Positions 23,882 through 36,535 of a stretch of DNA of 64,000 bases are shown here, in pieces. Each line of letters begins with the position of its first letter. The stretch's first letter is position 1. Source of the DNA: Azorinus chamasolen (lineage: Eukaryota; Mollusca; Bivalvia; Cardiida; Solecurtidae). Position numbers and translations under genes: made by a program. The stretch is taken from NCBI GenBank assembly GCA_963576725.1, contig OY755237.1:50365090-50429089 (forward strand), in the 5' to 3' direction. The notes beneath the pieces are model-generated. The model saw only the letters and a program-made list of their open reading frames with translations. It made no database searches and was not told the origin of the DNA.

Positions 23882-25594
23882 AACTAGACCTATCACAAAT
23901 GTGATTCATACCCCCATTGGGGCCTTGTCATATGAAACTGGAAAACTTCCGACATTGTAAGTTGCTTTTCAGATCCTTGTCTTGTATATCAAAATGAGTT
24001 CCATATAAAAAGGTAAAGTGTTAAAAAGCAAAGATAACTCCAATAATACTTAAGCCAGAGTTAGGGACCTTGTGCACAGCACATCTAGTCAATGTGATCT
24101 ATCCGTGTATGAAGTTTGAAGTCAATAGCTTTTATTCTTTTGAAGTTATGCTCTGGACAAGCTGAATTGTGACAAAAATGACAAAGGGCAATAACTCCAA
24201 AAATACTGAAGCCAGAGTTACAAACCTTGTGCACTGCACGCACTTTGGGTCAATGTGATCTATCTGTCTATGAAGTTTGAAGTCAATAGCTTTTATACTT
24301 TGGAAGTTATACTCCAGACAAGCTGAATTGTGACAAAAATGACAAAGGGCAATAACTCCAAAAATACTGAAGCCAGAGTTATGGACCTTGTGCACTGCAC
24401 TTAGAGTCAATGTGATCTATCTGTGTATGAAGATTGAAGTCAAAAGCTTTTATACTTTTGAAGGTATGTTCCCGACAAGCAAAATTGTGACAAAAATGAC
24501 AAAGGGCAATAACTCCAAAAATACTGAAGCCATAGTTACGGACCTTGTGCACTGCACTTCGGGTCAATGTGATTTATCTGCATATTTAGTTTGAAGTCAA
24601 TAGCTTCTATACTTTTGAAGTTATGCTCCGGACAAGCCAAATTGTGACAAAAATGACAAAGGGCAATAACTCCAAAAATACTGAAGCAAGAGTTACGAAC
24701 CTTGTGCACTGCACTTTGAGTCAATGTGATCTATCTGTGTATGAAGTTTGAAGTCAATAGCTTTTATATTTTTGAAGTTATGTTCCGGACAAGCAAAATT
24801 GTGACAAAAATGACAAAGGGCAATAACTCAAAACATACTGAAGCCAGAGTTACGGACCTTGTGCACTGCACTTCGGGTCAATGTGATCTATGTGTGTATG
24901 AAGTTTGAAGTCAATAGCTTTTATACTTTTGAAGTTATGTTCCGGACAAGCAAAATTGTGACAAAAATGACAAAGGGCAATAACTCCAAACATACTGAAG
25001 CCAGAGTTACGGACCTTGTGCACTGCACTTCGAGTCAATGTGATCTATCTGTGTATGAAGTTTGAAGTCAATAGCTTTTATACTTTTGAAGTTATCCTCC
25101 GGACAAGCCGAATTTTGACAAAAATGACAAACCCAGTTGTGACAAAAATGACAAAGCGCAATAACTCCAAAAACACTTAAGCCAGAGTAACGGGCCTTTG
25201 CACTGCACTTTGGGTCAATGTGATCTATCTGTGTATGAAGTTTGAAGTCAATAGATTACATAATGTTATGCTCCGGACAAGCCTAATTGTGACAAAAATG
25301 ACAAAGGGCAATAACTCCGAAAATACTGAAGCCAGAGTTACAGACCTTGCGCACTGCACTTTGGGTCAATGTGATCTATCTGTGTATGAAGTTTAAAGTC
25401 AATAGCTTTTATACTTTTGAAGTTATGCTCCGGACAAGCCGGACGGACAGACAGACGGACGTACTCACGGATCGGTACTTGTGTGACTTTTTCCTTTGAT
25501 CTTTTCTTGGGTGAACTAGTCACACACGGACGGACGGACGGACAGGGTGACTCCAGTATACCCCCCAAAACTTCGTTTGTGGGGGTATAATAAT
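23882..25594 (+). mobile_element. Pearl-like element 4, in the OB-gene intron
   Basis: 5' AACTAG + hairpin ATCACAAATGTGAT + CATACCCCC. About nine units of about 155 bp carry GGGCAATAACTCCAAAAATA and GTCAATGTGATCTATCTGTG. A GGACGGACAGAC stretch appears twice; the 3' hairpin TATACCCCCCAAAAC...GTGGGGGTATAATAAT is at 25555-25594. Confidence 0.85.
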
Positions 25595-26514
25595 AATTGA
25601 GACTTTTTAAATCCAACATAGGACAACATTTGTCGTAAGTAGTTTTATGAAACAGGCCCCAGAATATTATGGTATAAAAACACATTGGTTCAATAACAAC
25701 TACAATGTGAAATGTAATGCCAAAACATGAAAACATACATAATTTAACCAATTACTTCGTAGTATTTTGTTCAAGTTTTGAAGACATATGACTACTTGAA
25801 GCAGGTTGTAGCTAGAACAGAATGCTGTAAGCTACAATTAACTGATTAAGTTTCTAATTCCAATGGTACATTGTCAAGACTGTCAAATTGAAACTTTATT
25901 CAGTGGGCAAACAGTTAAATAGGCATAGAAAGAATGTTTTTATGCTGCAAATGAAAAGTGAAAATAAAACAGAAAGCTTTTAAATAAGATTTCAGTTTAC
26001 CTTTCTCTTACAGTCACCTATCTAAAACATTCACTGGTCAACAAATGTTCATCTTGTTATAGAAGTGTTACTGTAGTCGGCTCCATTTGGATAGGAAGAA
26101 AATAGAATTCAACAAGTACTTTTATACTGCAACTGGCAGAATGGTAAGAGGTAGAAGCGAGACCAATATATCATATTCATACACTTGCATGCACATTGGC
26201 GCTATATAGCCACTTAATGTGTCACTGGCTATAAGACACAAATTAATCAATAAAATCAACAAGAATATCGTTCCAAATGATGGATGGTTTAGTACTCTAT
26301 GAAGGCGACCTCTTAAATCCAGAAATGGAAGGAGAACGTCGGATATCTGTACTATTTCATTTTTGTCGTACCCTTTATTACTTTTCTACAGTTACTCTGT
26401 TTGCAGCTCAATCATTGAGTACACTAGCGATAGGTGGATACAGTATGTTCAATTAAATGTTTTTTTGTTATACATGCACTTTACCACTGTATTTGCTGTC
26501 GCGGTTGTTGTAGA

Positions 26515-26830
26515 TTAGTCGGAGAGGGGATACGTTTATTTACACTGTTTGTCTTTTAGGATGGGGATGGAATAAGGGTGAGGTTGGGCGCCCATAAACC
26601 GGTTTAAACCCCCGGTGACTTTTGTCACTGACCGTTCCAAGGCGGTACTTCCATCTTCCTCCTATTGTATGTTTGTTTTGTCTTTGTGCGTCTCTTGTTG
26701 TTTTTTCTACCCATGTACATTTGCTGTTTCCTTGTGTTGCTGTTCGGGCGAGTGTTTGTTCTGTATGTGGTATTTCCTGCATGACTCATTTTTGTACTTT
26801 CAAAAGAAAAACCCCAAGGTATAGCATGTT
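26515..26830 (+). repeat. SINE-like conserved module, copy 1
   Basis: AGGGTGAGGTTGGGCGCCCA, TAAACCGGTTTAAACCCCCG and ACTGACCGTTCCAAGGCGGT occur in the same order at 56690-56860. The middle TGACTTTTGTCACTGACC differs, forming a small hairpin. Conservation far above the surrounding DNA suggests a SINE with a conserved central domain. Confidence 0.55.
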
Positions 26831-26914
26831 TAGTAGGTGAACACATTATCAAGTTTCATCATCTTGATGTAACGTTCAGGAGATATGCTTCAGACAAAAA
26901 TGAAATGTTTATGA

Positions 26915-28483
26915 AACAAGAGCCCAATAGGGCTCTAAGGTGCTCACCAGAGTACAATGGTGATCATCCTGAGAGAGTACACTGAAGCTTTTCCTCTGAT
27001 TTGACATACTGACCTACTTTTTGACCCAAAGTAGTACATATTACTACATTGCCTGGAATTTGTCAAGGTGATCATTCTGAGCAAGTTTTATGAACTTCGG
27101 GCTAAAAATATGGCTTCTAGAGCATTGAGAAGTTTTTTATGTTTTGACCTATTGACCTACTTTTTAACTTATGGTACCCATATTCATGTGAAGCCTAGCT
27201 TTTGTCAATATTATAATTCTAAGAGAGTTTTCAGAAGATTGAACTAAAAATATGGCAAAAAGCTTGTTCTGTGATTTGACATACTGATCTACTTTATGAC
27301 CCATCATGACCTATATTCATGTATGCCCTAAATTCTAATCAAGGATATGACACTGACAAAATCTAATAAAAGATTTGGCCAAAATTATGACTTCTAGAAG
27401 GTTTTTGACTTTTAATTCGATATTTTCCAGCACCGAAAATGACCACGCCCTCTGGCGGCCATGTTTTTTGACGGATCAAAATTCTTTTAACAACTTTTAA
27501 AGTATATCCATTAAGAAACATTATGATGGAATTAAAATCGAAATTGGACCAACAGTTTATATCTGACCAAGTTTGGTTACACTGGGGCTATTGGTTTCAG
27601 AGAAGAAGTTGTTTGCAATTGTTGACGGACAGACAGCCACCCACTTTCTTTTAACAACTTTTGAAGCTCACACCAACAGCATGTATCTGACCAAGTTTAA
27701 TTACACTGGGGCTATTGTTTTCAGAGAAGAAGTTGTTTGCAATTGTTGACGGACAGACAGCCAACATTTCCGATCACCGAAAATGACCATGCCCTCTGGC
27801 GGCCATGTTTTTAGACAGATTTTTTTCAACAACTTTTAAAATATATCCATTGAGAAGTATTTTGGTGAAAACAAAATGGAAATCGGACCAGTAGTTTTGG
27901 AGAAGAAGATTTTTATAGATTTTGTGCATGGTTGCCATGGCAACAAGACCATTTTGCCCAACCCACTTTTTTGTAATAAATTTTGAAGCTCACACCAACA
28001 GCATGTATCTGACCAAGTTTGGTTACACTGGGGTTATTGGTTTCAGAGAAGAAGTTGTTTGCAATTGTTGACGGACAGACGGACAGACATTTCCGAACAC
28101 CGAAAATGACCACGCCCTCTGGCGGCCATGTTTTTTGACGGATCAAAATTCTTTTAACAACTTTTGAAGTATATCTATTGAGAAACATTTTGGTGAAAAC
28201 AAAATTGAAATTGGACCAGTAGTTTCGGAGAAGATTTTTCTAGGTTTTGTACATGGTTGCCACGGCAACAAGACCATTTGCTCCACCTACTTTTTTTTAA
28301 TAACTTTTGAAGCTCGCACCAACAGCATGTATCTCTGACCAAGTTTGGTTACACTGGGGCTATTGGTTTCAGAGAAAAAATTGTTTGCAATTGTTGACGG
28401 ACAGACGAAAGACTAACGGACGACGGACAGAGGGGTATCACAATAGCTCACCTTGAGCACTTTGTGCTCTGGTGAGCTAAAAA
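26915..28483 (+). mobile_element. Pearl-like element 5, nested in array 6
   Basis: 5' AACAAGAG + hairpin GAGCCCAATAGGGCTC + TGCTCACC. The core includes two to three copies of a unit with GAAAATGACCACGCCCTCTG, ATTGTTGACGGACAGAC and GAGAAGAAGTTGTTTGCAAT. 3' hairpin AGCTCACCTTG..GGTGAGCTAAAAA at 28444-28483. It splits a unit of the array present at 26840-26914 and 28484-29330. Confidence 0.8.
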
Positions 28484-29330
28484 GGTTGAAGATTCAATAT
28501 TTGGAGATGACAGAGTTATAATTCTTGTGTAATACTTCTTTTTGTCATCCTAGAACACAAAATCAAGTTTCATCAAGTACCAATGCTCCAGAAAATTTGA
28601 TTTTTATAAGGAGAGGGAGATACTTCAATATTGGGAAATTGCAGAGTTATGGTTTTAGAGTACAGCACTCCCTCTTTCATCCTGTATCAATGTATCCAGT
28701 TTCATAAATTTACAATACAATGCTCAGGAGATATGATTTTTTCTAAATAGAAAAAGGGAGATAATTCAAGATTGGCAGATGACAGAGTCATGGTTCTTGT
28801 GTACTACACCTCTTTATGTCATCATGTATCACTGTAACAAATTTCATTAACTTGGTGTAACGGTGTAACAGTCCAGAGAAGTGCTCTGGACAAATTTTTT
28901 TTAATTTTTTTAGAACAAGGGACATAATTCAATATTGGGAGATGACAGAGTTACAGTTATTTACTGCACTTCATTTTGTCATCTTCTATCACTGCAACAA
29001 GTTTCATTAACTTATGGTGTAACAGTCCAGAGATATGCTCTGGACCAAATTGGTTTTTTTTACGAGAGAAAGGGAGGTATTCAATATTTGGAGATGACAG
29101 AGTTATGGTTCTTGTGTTCTGCACTTTCTTCTGTCATCCTCTGTCACTGTAACAAGTTTAATCAATTTGCAGTGTAACAGTCCAGATATATGCTCCGGAC
29201 AAAAGATCCTGACAAAATTGTTTTTTTATGAGAAAAGGGGAGATAATTCAAAATTGGGAGATGACAGAGTTATGGTTCTTGTGTACTGCACGTCCCTTAA
29301 TATTCAATACTTACAAAAAGAAATGCATGA
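28484..29330 (+). repeat. Tandem array 6 (GGAGATGACAGAGTTATGG unit), interrupted copy
   Basis: About six diverged units of 110-150 bp with ATTGGGAGATGACAGAGTTA, TCACTGTAACAAGTTTCATT and CAGTCCAGAGATATGCTC. The first part of the array (TATCAAGTTTCATCATCTTG, TCAGGAGATATGCTTCAGAC) lies at 26840-26914 on the other side of nested element 5. Confidence 0.8.
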
Positions 29331-29412
29331 GGGAATATTTTCAGTATTGATACCAGTTTCAGTATTTTGAGCTTCTGTAATCATTATTTGTCAACAATTG
29401 TAAACAGTCTAA

Positions 29413-30572
29413 AACTAGAGCTTGTTTTTGAGAAAAACACATGTCTCCCCCGGCACCCCGCCCCCGCACCCATTAGAGGAATAAATTCATCCCCTGGCAC
29501 CATCCCCCCTGGCACCCATAAGAGGAACAAATTCATATGTGAAAATGCACTAGTTTTCCCAATAAATTTTATACATATGAAAATGCACTAGTTTTCCCTA
29601 TAAATTTTATATTTGAAAAAAAATTCCAAACTTCTGTCATAATTGTTGCAACCCATATTCCAATCCACATGACCATCCTCACATATAGCTGGTTCATATG
29701 TAAAAGTTTGAACGAAAAATCTTACATAGTATAGGAGGAGTTAGCTGCACAAGATTTTTTCGCAGATATATTCTTTATAAGGAAAAATTACAAAGGGCCA
29801 TAACTTTTGTCAAAATTGTTGCAGCCATAAGTTCAAACCACATGACCTTCCTCACATATACCTGGTTCATATGTAAAAGTTTGAAGCAAATCCCTCAAAC
29901 AGTGTAGGATAAGTAAGCTGCACAAGATTGTTTCGCTATATATTCTATAAAAGGAAAACATACAAAGGGCCACAATTTCTGTCACAATTGTTGCAGCCAA
30001 AATTCCAAACCACATGATCTTCCTCACATATAGCTTGTTCATATGTAAAAGTTTGAAGGAAATCCCTCAAATAGTGTAGGAGGAGTTAGCTGCACCAGAT
30101 TTTTTCGCTATATAAGGAAAAACTCCAAAGGACCATAACTTCTGTCAGAATTGTTGGAGCCAAAATTCCAAACCAGATGACCATCCTCACATATAGCGTT
30201 TTCATATGTAAAAGTTTGAAGTAAATCCCTGATTTTTTTCACTATGTATTAGACTATTAGTAGTATATATTAGTAGTATAGTCAGTGTAGATCTATCTTT
30301 AAATATACTACAGTAAAGAGGCCCCTATACTACTTACATTCTATAAAAGGAAAAACTCCAAAGGGCCAGAACTTCTGTTAAAATTGTTGCAGCCAAAATT
30401 CCAAACCACATGACTATCCTCACATATAGCTGCTTCATTTGTCAAAGTTTGAAGTAAATCCCTCATAAAGTGTAGGAGTTAGCTGCACAAGAATTTTAAC
30501 AGACAGACAGACAGACGGACAGAAAGCACAACACCAATATGTCTCCCTCCCCTAAAGAGGGGAGACATAATG
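29413..30572 (+). mobile_element. Pearl-like element 7
   Basis: 5' AACTAGAGC..ATGTCTCCCCC. Five to six units of about 165 bp carry AAAGGGCCATAACTTCTGTC and CACATATAGCTGGTTCATAT. A GACAGACAGACGGACAG tract precedes the 3' hairpin ATGTCTCCCTCCCC..GGGGAGACATAAT (30537-30572). Confidence 0.85.
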
Positions 30573-30612
30573 AGGAATTGAGAATATATACAAACCAAAA
30601 GCTTTGATCTAC

Positions 30613-30692
30613 TTGTTGTAGATAGTGATGTTGTGTTTTTCCAGGTGTTGGTAATGGTGTCAGTTATCTTGACAGTCCCCTGGCCGGACCTG
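30613..30692 (-). pseudogene. OB-fold gene exon, 3' fragment split off by a transposon
   Basis: The second half of an OB-fold exon, read leftward from the Harbinger insertion. One frame gives GTVKITDTITNTWKN followed by TTSLSTT, typical of the strand after the DATG..KVTLW hairpin in RPA-like OB domains. It ends at an ACAACAA|GTAGAT donor (GT at 30612-30611). The frame that continues from the fragment at 36895-37014 hits a stop after about nine codons. Two missing bases at GGGGAC^TGTC would restore the expected G-D-T-V order, so a 2-bp deletion is likely. With the insertion, this copy looks non-functional unless an unseen splice pattern rescues it. Confidence 0.7.
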
Positions 30693-30858
30693 GGTACCGT
30701 TTTACTAACGAACTTACGCTAGCGTAAGTCTACGAACGAAGGAATTTTGACGTAAGTTACGAAAATAGCGTTTTACTAACATTTGCGTAGCTACGCTCAA
30801 GCGCAAGTTCTTGCGTAACTTTACGAACAGAAAAACCTTGCGCAAGTCGTGCGTAAAT

Positions 30859-30952
30859 ATGGCAGCCTTTCTGTCGCCTCGTCAGTGTGCTCCGAGAATT
30901 TTTGAAGAAAGACCGCAATTACTGAATGATCTCGGCGAGAAAGTGATAGTCG
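30859..30952 (+). pseudogene. Harbinger transposase, exon 1 remnant
   Basis: ATG plus 30 codons ending at GTCG|GTAAGT. It contains PRIFEERPQLL, similar to the R-x-F-x-(D/E)-R segment near the N-terminus of HARBI1-like transposases. It leaves one base that joins the exon at 31016. Confidence 0.6.
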
Positions 30953-31015
30953 GTAAGTAGGCCTACTGCTGACTATCTTCTGAACATATTGAACATGTTC
31001 ACGGGCTTATTGCAG

Positions 31016-31068
31016 AAGTAGTAGAGTCCAAAACCCATAGAAACCACGCACTTTCATCACTGACCAAG
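31016..31068 (+). pseudogene. Harbinger transposase, exon 2 remnant
   Basis: Acceptor CTTATTGCAG and donor ACCAAG|GTTTGT. After completing the split codon it reads 17 residues ending THRNHALSSLTK. The RNHALSPLxK motif is characteristic of Harbinger transposases just before the ALRF(Y/F)A segment. That following segment is absent, so the gene is interrupted here. Confidence 0.7.
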
Positions 31069-31559
31069 GTTTGTTTATTTGTTTTATTTATTCTTTACTT
31101 TGCCGAATTATTATTATATTATCATTGTATTTTTTACGTGTATACGTACAGATAGCCAACTGTGCTTAACTTGGTTATTCCCCTTCTCCTACGACCTTGG
31201 CCTTCATAAGTTAACATTTGTTTATTAATCAAACGTGTTTGTTAGGCGTGTAAAATCAGTTAACTGTACTGTAACCAATGAATTTCGATGTTCAGTAGTA
31301 ACACCTACATCGAGACGATTGGATTTAGATATAATGTGTGTGGATCTAGGAATATGGATAAAGGATTTGGAAATCTAGCATGCCTCTCTGAATCAACTAA
31401 CCCACCCATCAAAAACCCACTGATATATTCATTTGTTTGTGGCTCTTTGTTTTTTATAATTATCCTCCAGTTACCTCAAATTATTTGTAGCTGCTGATCA
31501 CATTGCAATTCCTTGCAAAATCTGAACTCTATATAGTGAAGGAGGACTTCCGCATGGTG

Positions 31560-33340
31560 TGTCGAAGAGGGGAATGACGAATGAAAATGGAATGACGAAT
31601 GACCGGTAATATTTTTTCTACAATGGTCCCTTGTCATTCGATTTGTTAAAGGTGGAATTACAGGTTTTTGGCACTTGTTACCTACCCCCCCCCCCCACAC
31701 ACACACACACACACCCATCCACCCACTATACAACCCAAAAGATGAAAGTCATCATATCCAAAAAAACAACAACAATACTTTAGAACACAGAATGACAATT
31801 TAATATACCCTATATGCCCTTTAGGAAATGGCATGATAATGTTGTAAGGTGGAATGACACAGATTATAGGTGGAATGACATACTTTTGAGACAGTATATA
31901 CCCTATACACCCTTTATGAAATGACACTGTTGTCAGGTGGAATGACACTGCTCATAGGTGGAATGACATATTTTAGAACATAGAATCAGGGTTACAGATG
32001 AGGGGAGTATTGTGGTATTTACCCAGTTAAAATTGTGGAAAAAGCAATTGTTTTTCAAACAAATGAGTAACACAAGGCAAATAAATATAGCAAAAAGCAA
32101 AAAAGAATTAGAATACCTAATGAGAATATGAATAATACCCAATTACGAAAATTGCCAATACCCAATAAAAATTGCAAATACCCAATTCTGTAAAAAAACA
32201 ACAAGAAATTGCCAATACCCAATAAAAATTGCAAATACCCAATGCTGTAAAAAATCAAGGAGTAAATACCCACAATTTTAAGGTGGAGTGACACTAATTA
32301 CAGCTGGAATGACATACTTTTGAGACATTACATCCCCTGTATGCCATTTTGGAAATGGAATGACACTTTTGTAAGGTGGTATGACACTGATTACAGCTGG
32401 AATGACATACTTCTGAGACATTGTAGCCCCTATACCCCCCTTGGACAATGGAAAGACTCGGTTATAAAGTGGAATGACACAGATTATAGGTGGAATGGCA
32501 TACATTTGAGTCATTGTATTCCTTATAATTATGCCCTTTGTGAAATGGAATGACTTTGTAAGATGGAATGACATGCTTTTGAGACATTGTAGCCCCTATA
32601 CCCCCTTGGTCAATGGAATGACCCTGTTATAAAGTGGAATGACACAGATTATAGGTGGAATGGCATACATTTGAGACATTGTAGACCCTATTATTATGCC
32701 CTTTGGGAAATGGAATGACTTAGTAAGGTGGAGTGACATGCTTTTGAGACATTGTAGCCCCTATACCCCCTTGGACAATGAAATGACTCTGTTATAAGGT
32801 GGAATGACACAGGTTATAGGTGGAATGGCATACACGAGACATTTTAGTCCCCATAATTATGCCCTTTTGGAAATGTGTAAGATGGAATGACACTGATTAT
32901 AGATGGAATGACATGCTTTTGAGACATTGTAGCTCCAGTACCCCCTATAATTATGCCCCATTGGGCAATGGAATGGCATTTTAAGGTGGAATGACATACT
33001 TTTGAGATATTGTATACCATATACACCATTTAGGAAAGGGAATGCCACTGTTGCCATGTGGAATGACACTGATAATAGGTGGGATGACGTATTTTAGAAC
33101 CTAGAATGTCAATTTTAAGGTGGAATGACACTAATTACAGCTGGAATGACAAACTTTCCAGACATTGTAGCCCCTATATGCCATTTGGAAAATAGAATGA
33201 TCCTGTTGTAAGGTGGAATAACACTGATTTACAGATGGAAGGACATACTTTTGAGACATTGTAATTTTAGCCCATACCTGATGACACCAAATGTAATAAG
33301 AATGAACATCAAAACAACACTGAATATACTGTAAAATCCA
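31560..33340 (+). repeat. Tandem array of GGTGGAATGACA units inside the Harbinger element
   Basis: Imperfect higher-order repeat of about 90-110 bp, built from alternating (A)GGTGGAATGACAC, TTTTGAGACATTGTAGCCCC and CTTTGGGAAATGGAATGAC modules. A stretch at 32090-32280 is a secondary expansion of AATACCCAAT(A/T) words. The array lies where the missing catalytic exons of the transposase would be expected. Confidence 0.85.
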
Positions 33341-33363
33341 TGTATCAACCCTTTTCTTCATTC

Positions 33364-34055
33364 AAATGCCTATTCATGTCTTTGCAAACAGAATAGACCC
33401 AGATAATATTGCTCATACAGAGGGTTTCCTCTGTTTGCTATAAATGAAAAATTCTAATAGATCAAAATCTACACTTTTTACTAATTCCCAAACTGCATAC
33501 ATCTGGGTACACACTGATTGCAAATTACATTGCATATGTATCTTGTGATTAAAGTGTTACATACTGTTAGCTAAATTTTGCAATATTTGTTGTTCTAGAT
33601 AACAATAAAAATTAATTTATGATGTCCCTTGAAAATTAATTGACAAATTACATGGGAGTTACTGTTATATATATGTTTGGGAAACCAGAAAGTAGGTATT
33701 TCTTCAGAGTTCATTCTTTTCATGATATGGGTCTACACTTATTTATTCATAAGATTTAATGTTATATACATGTTGATGAAACAGTAAGTAAGTACCGGTA
33801 GTTCTTCAGAGTTCATCAAAAGTCTTTTCATGTGACTTGATGAACTCTGACAGGTAGTAATTACCTGACCATACAACTTGTCAAACTCCTTTGAAATACA
33901 GTAAAACCTGTCTAAGTGGGATTCTAGTAGAGAATTTAGTTGACTGCTTAATGCAGCGTGAAAGTTATCCAGAAAACTCCTAGAGAAGCTTTCTGTATTA
34001 CTTTAACATTGCATTAAGCTCCATCCTGTCTCCAAGACTGAGATTTCAAACATAC
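33364..34055. mobile_element. Family A and B relics inside the Harbinger element
   Basis: A family A core at 33378-33440 and a family B piece at 33896-34055 (TACAGTAAAACC start, AGAAAACTCCTAGAGAAGC centre). They show that smaller elements inserted after Harbinger. Confidence 0.6.
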
Positions 34056-34075
34056 TTTATTGGTTTCATTTTCAG

Positions 34076-34294
34076 ATGTTTGCATAACACCAGAGGCTTC
34101 ATTCAAGTTACCCCAGAAAAGCAGCAAAATTGTTTGCTGTTTGTGCCAAATTGCACAACCTGTGCATTAGATATGGGATGACTTTGGAAATAAATGACAA
34201 TGTGGAGGAAAACAATGACAATGGTGAACAGTTTGAAGATTTACATGAAGGCAGTGCTGTCATGATTTGTGATACATTAATTGCACAATCTTAA
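34076..34294 (+). pseudogene. Harbinger transposase, C-terminal exon with frameshift
   Basis: It follows TTCATTTTCAG. The first frame gives RCLHNTRGFIQ; a one-base shift then gives YPRKAAKLFAVCAKLHNL with the CxxLHN motif typical of the end of DDE_Tnp_4 (HARBI1-like) transposases. It continues about 40 residues as an acidic tail to a TAA at 34292-34294. The shift, and the lack of an upstream DDE core, mean it cannot encode an active enzyme. Confidence 0.75.
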
Positions 34295-34734
34295 GAACTA
34301 GAAATGACTAGTGTCCTACTGTCCTTATAGATAGTGTCTGATTATCAGTTATTTCATCACTATAAAAGCATTTCAAGGACAGGATATGATTTTGCACCAA
34401 AGGTTCATTTATCACTTCTTTCAATGTTTACTGAAAACAAGCTCCCTAAATTTAATTGGTCCGTTTGGATTGACTGTGTTTAAAGATTGCCTCCAACTGA
34501 TTGTATTGTCTCTTCAACAATGGAAGAACAGATTGGCTGTCATCTGAAATAATAGAAATGATTTCATCACAAAACACTATTAACAAGTACAAATCTGATA
34601 TTATAATTCAACACTTAATATTAACCTGTACTATATTTATTCCAATATTAAATACCAACAGAATATTCTTGAGCAAAATAGTTATAGTGAAATATGGAAG
34701 GTTGAATGACCATTTTAGAAACTAAAGCAACAGA

Positions 34735-35339
34735 TGATTATGAGATCTATAAAATTCCAGAAGCAAACAGAGCAAACCATGACCAGGTCATGAGATGTCT
34801 CCTACTATGTTTGCAAATGTGTGAAAAGGTGTTTATGTGAAGGAAAGGGTTAATCTGTAGTTAGTTGTCACCTGTAAAATAAAATTAAAAGAGAAATATA
34901 AATTGACATGATAGGTATGGACTATCCTTAACCTGCTGAATAATTAAAACTGGTTCCCACCTTGATGTATACTAACTAAACAAAGAAAACATTACAAACT
35001 CTGACCAGAGGGCTTCCCCAGGAATCATCTGATATGGATCTACACTGTTTGCACATCCTTATATACAGTACTGATTTCCTGCACTTTAAAGATTAACTCT
35101 TTAACACTTTCCTTCATATAAACGTCTTTTCACGCATTTGCAAACAGAGTAGACCCAGATCAGACGACTCCTCTAGTCTGCTCTGTAACTGTTTGCTAAT
35201 AGAATTTGATAGATCAGTTTCTTTGCCTTCTAAAATGTCTGCAATGTTGCACCTTACATATTTCTTTATAACTATTTTGTTAATGAATATTCAGTAGGTA
35301 TTGACATTTGGAATAAACATAGAACAGGGAAAGGGTTAA
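34735..35339. mobile_element. Family A copies inside the Harbinger element
   Basis: Fragments at 34760-34855 and 34975-35060 and a fuller copy at 35101-35339 (TTAACACTTTCCTTCATATA ... GGAAAGGGTTAA). Confidence 0.7.
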
Positions 35340-35701
35340 CTGAGAAATAATTATGAAATACCCCACAACACCACAAATTGGTGTATGCTATTTACTGATT
35401 TGTTACTTGGGTAGTTTATTTTAACCAAACACATTAGTAAAATGTAAGAGTTTAAATAATTCAAACATATCAGACCTATATTAGACTACTTATGTGTTAA
35501 CTGTCTGATATGGTCTAATCTGTTTGTCAAAGTAAGAAAAATAATTGCTATTAGTTCAGTGGTTGAGAATATATTTGGGAACTTACCATTGCTGGTCACA
35601 ACCTCTCAAATCGGCCACTGCTGCCTCACCAATCACCTCTAACATCTACAATGAAGATGTGTTTTATACCTCAGTGTTTATTTACTAGAATGTTACAATG
35701 T

Positions 35702-36535
35702 TCAGGGCTTTTTTTCCTTCTTTAATAGAGGCCGATCTTCGGTGACTTCCCAATTGCGAAAAGCCTATTTTTTTCCCAATTTCGGTGAAAGAATTTCCCA
35801 AAAGTACGATGCAGAAATTCCCAATATGTTGCCCCCGGTCCAAACAATAAGTCTGCCAATGTCAAAGAAAAACGAAAAAACAAGACACAAAATTAAACTC
35901 GGGCCATCGGACCTTCGTCCATTCAAAGGGAAGTAACCCACACTCGTCTTCGGGAAGACATAGCGATCACGGTCCCTAAACGCTTTAATCCAACGTACAT
36001 GTAATTTTATTTGTGCAAGCATCTATACGAAGATGACTCAGCACTCTATTTATGACCGAGATGCTGCGAATTTATCGACCCGATTTGATTTGTTGAATCT
36101 AGAACTAAATCCAGTAATTTTGCACGATTTATTAAACTGCCTGGAGATTTTACGCGGTCACCATTTCAGATTAAATTGTTTGAAATGCTATATGATAGCT
36201 TTCGGTACACGCTTAAAATTTATGAACAATAATTAAATCGTTTTCTAAACGAATACTGTAGAACATATTCTTACGGTTATCTGAATTAATATTTGGAAAA
36301 CAAGCACTCCCTAAACAAACTTTAAAAATGTCGAAAAAACGGAAAGTATTCTATAAAATCCGTTAAAAGGGCTGCAGAAGATAAAAAAAAACAGCGCAGC
36401 CTTTTCACCGTTGGTGTCAAAAGGACAAAGTCGGATTCATTTTCCTCCTTGACAGCACAAGCGTCTGCTGAAGTGCAAGGTCAGTCAGATCTCCCAGTGT
36501 CAGAAGACCAGACAGTTGCCCTTATAAATAAATGA
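35702..36535 (+). mobile_element. hAT-like 5' fragment nested in the Harbinger element
   Basis: It begins with CAGGGCTTTTTTTCC, a hAT-style terminus. At 36328 there is an ATG reading MSKKRKVFY and, after a frameshift, KSVKRAAEDKKKQRSLF then a polar tail ending at a TGA (36532-36534). Lys/Arg-rich starts ending in ...SLF are common in transposase-derived zinc-finger proteins of the hAT/ZMYM type. There is no catalytic domain and no second end, so this is a dead 5' piece. Confidence 0.45.

Noticed and set aside
24132..25065. Sets of 60-92-codon frames on both strands
   Set aside because: Same frame reappears in each 155-bp unit of element 4; an artefact of the tandem core.
35588..35640. Short minus-strand exon with a GTAAGT donor inside the Harbinger element
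   Set aside because: About 17 codons with no recognisable motif and no partner exon in phase.
35765..36022. 85-codon minus frame as a Myb-like second Harbinger protein
   Set aside because: No Trp-spaced SANT/Myb pattern; it overlaps the hAT-like terminus.
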